Shown piece after piece: positions 60,660 to 64,000 of a stretch of 64,000 nt of DNA (within the stretch, counting starts at the first letter, position 1; each line of letters opens with the position of its first letter). The position numbers and the translations under genes are program-made. Below the pieces are notes generated by a model, which made no database searches, was not told the origin of the DNA, and worked only from the letters and a program-made list of their open reading frames with translations. Origin of the DNA: Shinella sp. GTDB taxonomy: Bacteria > Pseudomonadota > Alphaproteobacteria > Rhizobiales > Rhizobiaceae. The DNA lies in NCBI GenBank assembly GCA_003248775.1, contig QFQX01000019.1:1-64000 (forward strand), written 5' to 3'.

Positions 60660-61589
60660 ATGTCTGATACGTCCTCGAAAGGCTTGCCGGGATCGATCGA
60701 TGCCGTCGTCGATCTCCTTGCGGAGCATGACTATCTGGCCGGCCAGCCTCTGGCCACGGTTCTCTTCCTTGCCCTCCGCATGCAGCGGCCGCTCTTTCTC
60801 GAGGGTGAGGCCGGTGTCGGCAAGACGGAGATCGCCAAGGTGCTTGCCGCCGCACTCGACCGGCCGCTGATCCGTCTCCAGTGTTATGAAGGTCTGGACG
60901 TCGCATCCGCTGTCTATGAGTGGAACTATCCGGCCCAGATGCTGGAGATACGGCTGTCCGAGGCAGCGGGTGTTTCTGATCGTGACCGGATGGAACACGA
61001 TATCTTCTCCGCCCGATATCTGATCCGCCGTCCTGTACTACAGGCGCTGGAGAGCGAGCCCGGCCGCGCCCCGGTTTTCCTGATCGACGAACTCGACCGC
61101 ACGGACGAGGCCTTCGAGGCTTTCCTTCTGGAAGTGCTGTCCGATTTTCAGGTGACGATCCCCGAATACGGAACCGTCAAGGCGACGGAAAAGCCGATCG
61201 TCATCGTCACCAGCAACCGGACGCGCGAGGTGCATGACGCCCTGAAACGGCGCTGCCTGTATCATTGGGTTGATTATCCGAAGGCTGCCGAGGAGCTGGC
61301 GATCATCCGGCGCAAGGTGCCCGGCTGCAACGAGCAGCTTTCGAGCCAGATCGTCGCCTATGTGCAGAAGCTGCGCGCCCTGGACCTTTTCAAGAATCCC
61401 GGCGTTGCCGAAACCATCGACTGGGCAACGGCTCTCACCGAACTCGACCGGCTGGCGCTCGACCCCGAGACCATTGCCGACACCCTCGGCACGCTTCTGA
61501 AATACCAGGACGACATTGCCCGCATTCAGGGCTCGGAGGGCCAGAAGGTTCTTTCCGAGGTGAAGGCGGAGCTTCTGGCGGCGGGTTGA
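60660..61589 (+). CDS. MoxR-family AAA+ ATPase (CoxD-like)
   Basis: A 309-residue AAA+ chaperone with Walker A 'GEAGVGKTE' (49-57), Walker B 'PVFLIDELDRTDEAF', sensor 1 'IVIVTSNRTRE' and sensor 2 in the C-terminal lid. MoxR proteins act with a VWA-domain partner to insert cofactors; here the VWA gene starts 3 bp after the stop. The combination with XdhC genes matches the CoxD-CoxE-CoxF maturation set of molybdenum CO dehydrogenase and related hydroxylases. ggaggaag precedes ATG 60660. Confidence 0.93.
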   Translation: MSDTSSKGLPGSIDAVVDLLAEHDYLAGQPLATVLFLALRMQRPLFLEGEAGVGKTEIAKVLAAALDRPLIRLQCYEGLDVASAVYEWNYPAQMLEIRLSEAAGVSDRDRMEHDIFSARYLIRRPVLQALESEPGRAPVFLIDELDRTDEAFEAFLLEVLSDFQVTIPEYGTVKATEKPIVIVTSNRTREVHDALKRRCLYHWVDYPKAAEELAIIRRKVPGCNEQLSSQIVAYVQKLRALDLFKNPGVAETIDWATALTELDRLALDPETIADTLGTLLKYQDDIARIQGSEGQKVLSEVKAELLAAG

Positions 61590-61592
61590 GCC

Positions 61593-62849
61593 ATGGAGAT
61601 TTCGGCTGGCCGGGATGGGATCGTGATGCCGCCGCCGGCGGCCGGCGACGGCAGGCTTGCCGACAACATCGTTCATTTCGCCCGCGTGCTGCGCAGGGCC
61701 GGACTGAAGCCGGGGCCGGGGGCGGTGCTCGATGCCATCGCCGCCGTCGATGCTATCGGCATTGGATCGCGCGAGGAGTTCCATGCGGCGCTCGGAGCGA
61801 TCTTCGTCAACAGGCACGAGGATCAGCCAGTTTTCGACGAGGCCTTCAGGCTGTTCTGGCGTTCACGGGATCTGGTCGCCAAGATGATCGCGATGATGTC
61901 GCCTGTTGCCGCCGATCTCAGCGAACGAGAGAAGGCAAAGGCCGGTGCGTCCCGGGTGAGCGATGCGCTTTATGCCGAACGCGAGCGGCGGCAGGAACCG
62001 CGCGACGAGCCGGATATCGAGATCGATGCGCGCTTTACGACCTCTGGCTCGGAAGTTCTGCGCCGGTTGGATTTCGCCCAGATGTCGGCAGCCGAACTTT
62101 CGCAGGCGCGGCGCGAGATCGAGAGGCTGGCCATGCCTTTCGATACCGTGCGCGTGCGCCGTTTTCGCCCATCCCGCCGCCCGGGAAATGTCGATGCGCG
62201 GGCGACGATGCGGGCTGCGCTGCGAAGCGGTGGCGATCTCATCCTGCCGAAGTTCCGGGCGCGTCGCACCGAACAGCCGCCGCTGGTCGTCCTTGCCGAT
62301 ATCTCGGGTTCGATGAGCCAGTACACGCGCATCTTCCTGCATTTCCTGCATGTGCTGACGGAGCGCCGCCGTCGCGTTCACACATTCCTGTTCGGTACGC
62401 GCCTCACCAATGTCACGCGGCAGATGAAGAACCGCGACCCAGATGAGGCGATCGCCCAATGCAGTGGTGCGGTCAGCGACTGGTCGGGCGGTACGCGGAT
62501 AGGCGAGACGCTGAGGCTCTTCAACCGGCAATGGGCTCGGCGCGTGCTCGGGCAGGGCGCTGTTGTCCTGCTGATTACCGATGGTCTGGAGAGGGAGGAT
62601 GTCCAGATGCTTGCTGCCGAGACGGACCGGCTGCATCGCTCCTGCCGCCGGCTGGTCTGGCTCAATCCGCTCCTGCGGTTCGAGGGTTTCGAGGCGCGGG
62701 CGCGGGGCGTCCGGGCAATGCTTCCCCATGTCGATGAACTCCGTTCCGTGCATAATCTCGATTCGCTTGCCGATCTGGTCGCTGCCCTTTCCGGGCCGAT
62801 TGAGGGCGATGCCGATCCGAAACGTTTCCTGAAGACGATGAGGGCTTGA
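61593..62849 (+). CDS. VWA domain protein (CoxE-like)
   Basis: A 418-residue protein with a helical N-terminal region (about 20-200) and a VWA domain with MIDAS 'DISGSMS' from D236, 'GGTRIG' and 'LLITDGLERED'. It is the usual MoxR partner and in the cox system helps mature the molybdenum-copper active site. A gap of only 3 bp from MoxR and 2 bp to the next gene indicates a single polycistronic message. There is no signal peptide, so it is cytoplasmic. Confidence 0.92.
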   Translation: MEISAGRDGIVMPPPAAGDGRLADNIVHFARVLRRAGLKPGPGAVLDAIAAVDAIGIGSREEFHAALGAIFVNRHEDQPVFDEAFRLFWRSRDLVAKMIAMMSPVAADLSEREKAKAGASRVSDALYAERERRQEPRDEPDIEIDARFTTSGSEVLRRLDFAQMSAAELSQARREIERLAMPFDTVRVRRFRPSRRPGNVDARATMRAALRSGGDLILPKFRARRTEQPPLVVLADISGSMSQYTRIFLHFLHVLTERRRRVHTFLFGTRLTNVTRQMKNRDPDEAIAQCSGAVSDWSGGTRIGETLRLFNRQWARRVLGQGAVVLLITDGLEREDVQMLAAETDRLHRSCRRLVWLNPLLRFEGFEARARGVRAMLPHVDELRSVHNLDSLADLVAALSGPIEGDADPKRFLKTMRA

Positions 62850-62851
62850 AC

Positions 62852-63181
62852 ATGACGGCCATTGCAGAACGAATGGACCCGCTGCTCGTTGCCGAGAACT
62901 GGAAAGGCAAGGGGCGCGAGGTGGCGATTGCGACCGTGGTCGAGACCTGGGGATCGGCGCCGCGCCCGGTCGGCAGTCATCTGGTCATCGATGCCGATGG
63001 CAATTTCGAGGGGTCCGTCTCCGGCGGCTGCGTCGAGGGGGCGGTGATCACCGAAGCGCTCGACGTGCTGCAGTCCGGTGCGCCGAAAATGCTCGAATTC
63101 GGTGTGGCGGACGAGACGGCCTGGCGGGTCGGGCTTTCCTGCGGTGGCCGCATCCGCGTTTATGTCGAAAGGCTCGTTTGA
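62852..63181 (+). CDS. XdhC/CoxI family protein, N-terminal-domain type
   Basis: A 109-residue protein corresponding to the XdhC/CoxI N-terminal domain: 'VAIATVVETWGSAPRPVGSHLVID', 'GSVSGGCVEGAVI' with the conserved Cys, and 'VGLSCGGRIRVYVE' with a second Cys. XdhC binds molybdenum cofactor and mediates its sulfuration and insertion. The C-terminal domain is encoded separately: this stop (TGA 63179-63181) overlaps the next ATG by one base. ATG 62852 starts 2 bp after the VWA stop. Confidence 0.92.
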   Translation: MTAIAERMDPLLVAENWKGKGREVAIATVVETWGSAPRPVGSHLVIDADGNFEGSVSGGCVEGAVITEALDVLQSGAPKMLEFGVADETAWRVGLSCGGRIRVYVERLV

Positions 63182-63888
63182 TGGATGCGGGAAACCTGAA
63201 AAAGCTGAACGAGGCGCGGCAGGTACGACGCGCGGCCGTGCTGGTGACCGATCTCGACGATGGGCGTGACCGGCTTGTTGTCGAGGGAGAAACCGTCATC
63301 GGGCCGCTAGGGGCTGAAATCGGTCAAAGGCTGCTATCTGGTAAGTCCGGGTTGGTGGATCTGGAGGGGCGCAGCTTTTTCCTCAATGTGTACCTCCCGC
63401 CGCCGCGCATCGTGGTGATCGGCGCGGTTCATATCAGCCAGGCGCTCTGTCCCATGGCCGAGATCGCTGGCTACGACATCACCGTGATCGATCCTCGTAC
63501 CGCCTTTGCGACGCCCGAGCGTTTCTCAGGCGTCGATCTCGTGGCGGACTGGCCGGAAGATGCGTTGAAGGAGCGGCCGCTTGATCGTTATTGCGCGGTG
63601 GTTGCCGTCACCCATGACCCGAAGATCGACGACTTTCCTCTCGTCGCCGCGCTGAAAGCCGGCTGTTTCTATGTCGGTGCGCTCGGCAGTCGCAAGACCC
63701 ATGCGAAACGTGTGGAGCGGTTGAAGGAGCAAGGTCTCTCCGAGGAGCAGATCGCTCGTATTTCCGCGCCGGTGGGGCTCGATATCGGGGCCGCCACCCC
63801 TGCCGAGATCGCCGTATCCGTGCTTGCCGAGGTTATTCAGTCGTTCCGGCGCCGGTCGCTGGGCGTCGCGGCGAGCGAGGCGGCATGA
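63181..63888 (+). CDS. XdhC family protein, Rossmann-domain type
   Basis: A 235-residue protein matching the C-terminal XdhC domain: Rossmann-like 'IVVIGAVHISQALCPMAEIAGYD', then 'VIDPRTAFATPERF', 'VAVTHDPKIDDFPLVAAL', 'FYVGALGSRKTHAKR' and 'LDIGAATPAEIAVSV'. With the preceding half it reconstitutes full XdhC, the Mo-cofactor chaperone for xanthine dehydrogenase-type enzymes. It overlaps the next gene by 4 bp (ATGA at 63885). Confidence 0.93.
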   Translation: MDAGNLKKLNEARQVRRAAVLVTDLDDGRDRLVVEGETVIGPLGAEIGQRLLSGKSGLVDLEGRSFFLNVYLPPPRIVVIGAVHISQALCPMAEIAGYDITVIDPRTAFATPERFSGVDLVADWPEDALKERPLDRYCAVVAVTHDPKIDDFPLVAALKAGCFYVGALGSRKTHAKRVERLKEQGLSEEQIARISAPVGLDIGAATPAEIAVSVLAEVIQSFRRRSLGVAASEAA

Positions 63889-64000
63889 TCTTCGGGGAAT
63901 TCCCGCTGGAAGGGGCTGAAGGCCTTGTGCTGGCGCATTCTGTGCAATTGCCGTCTGGCCGGCTTCCGAAGGGCCACAGACTTTCCGAATCGGATCTCTC
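63885..64000 (+). CDS. Molybdopterin-binding (MoaB/MobA-like) protein, 5' fragment
   Basis: The first 38 codons of a gene cut by the right edge: 'MIFGEFPLEGAEGLVLAHS', then 'LPSGRLPKGHRLSESDL'. This matches the start of molybdopterin-binding/NTP-transferase fusion proteins found after XdhC genes ('AEG-x-x-L-AHS' and 'KGHxL'). ATG 63885 overlaps the XdhC stop by 4 bp. The domain content beyond residue 38 is unseen, so the fusion with a MobA-like domain is inferred from context. Confidence 0.7.
   Translation, partial: MIFGEFPLEGAEGLVLAHSVQLPSGRLPKGHRLSESDL

Noticed and set aside
62852..63888. Frameshifted single XdhC gene
   Set aside because: The two halves are complete domains with a one-base stop/start overlap; separate XdhC N- and C-domain genes are a known arrangement.

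Overview
The window is a GC-rich chromosomal core segment of an alphaproteobacterium, most likely a member of the Rhizobiaceae (Agrobacterium/Rhizobium/Sinorhizobium group). The evidence is the gene set and order (GPR-like scaffold, fol genes, ycjF-ycjX, dksA, cckA, recA-alaS, icd, trmJ-murI, rpsD, glsA, ttcA, grxD-bolA-purL, purQ-purS-purC, purB, rpe), the alphaproteobacterium-specific families (CckA, DUF1476 ATPase inhibitor, DUF1127 proteins, DUF922, DUF2259), a GAAC-N7-type LexA site in front of recA, and one rhizobial-type intergenic palindromic repeat. I found no rRNA, tRNA, CRISPR array, insertion sequence, phage or integrase gene.

Layout. 1-3.1 kb: the N-terminal part of a giant two-TM coiled repeat protein (GPR/RgsE-like) divergent from a degenerate Hpt-domain protein. 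3.3-6.4 kb: [2Fe-2S] ferredoxin, a candidate small RNA, a DUF922 protein and the folate operon folP-folB-folK. 6.4-12.4 kb: a secreted protein, the ycjX-ycjF pair, a SixA-type phosphatase, dksA and a FliO-like membrane protein. 12.7-18.1 kb: cckA, a LuxR solo and a psuK-psuG pair. 18.3-24.0 kb: recA, alaS and a SulP permease. 24.2-28.2 kb: a decayed AraC regulator, a glutathione S-transferase, icd and a tandem pair of secreted paralogues, the second broken by a stop codon. 28.3-33.7 kb: trmJ, murI, a small ORF, a DUF1127 gene, a CBS/CNNM-type membrane protein and a HerA-like ATPase. 33.7-41.3 kb: DUF1810, pepT, an EEP-family nuclease, rpsD with a structured leader, glsA, ttcA and two tandem inositol-monophosphatase-like genes. 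41.4-47.9 kb: a Bcr/CflA transporter, grxD, a very basic small protein, bolA, purL and a MocR regulator divergent from a DUF1127 gene. 47.9-51.1 kb: a PagL-like remnant, a lipoprotein, purQ-(coiled-coil ORF)-purS-purC and the ATPase inhibitor. 51.2-58.0 kb: a PAS-GGDEF-EAL protein, an alpha/beta hydrolase, purB, a membrane protein, a DUF2259 protein and rpe. 58.1-64.0 kb: an SDR, an orphan periplasmic binding protein, a flavin reductase and a tightly packed molybdenum-hydroxylase maturation operon (MoxR/CoxD, VWA/CoxE, two XdhC halves, a molybdopterin-binding protein cut by the window edge).

Together these genes cover folate and de novo purine synthesis, DNA repair, translation (alaS, rpsD, trmJ, ttcA), central carbon flux (icd, rpe), stringent and cell-cycle control (dksA, cckA) and cofactor handling (grxD-bolA, XdhC/Cox module). 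Most is ordinary core genome. The more unusual items are a candidate anti-Shine-Dalgarno small RNA after the ferredoxin gene, an Hpt-like protein without its phospho-acceptor histidine next to the GPR-like scaffold, a probable MocR operator, a 29-codon ORF with a strong ribosome binding site, and three decayed genes.
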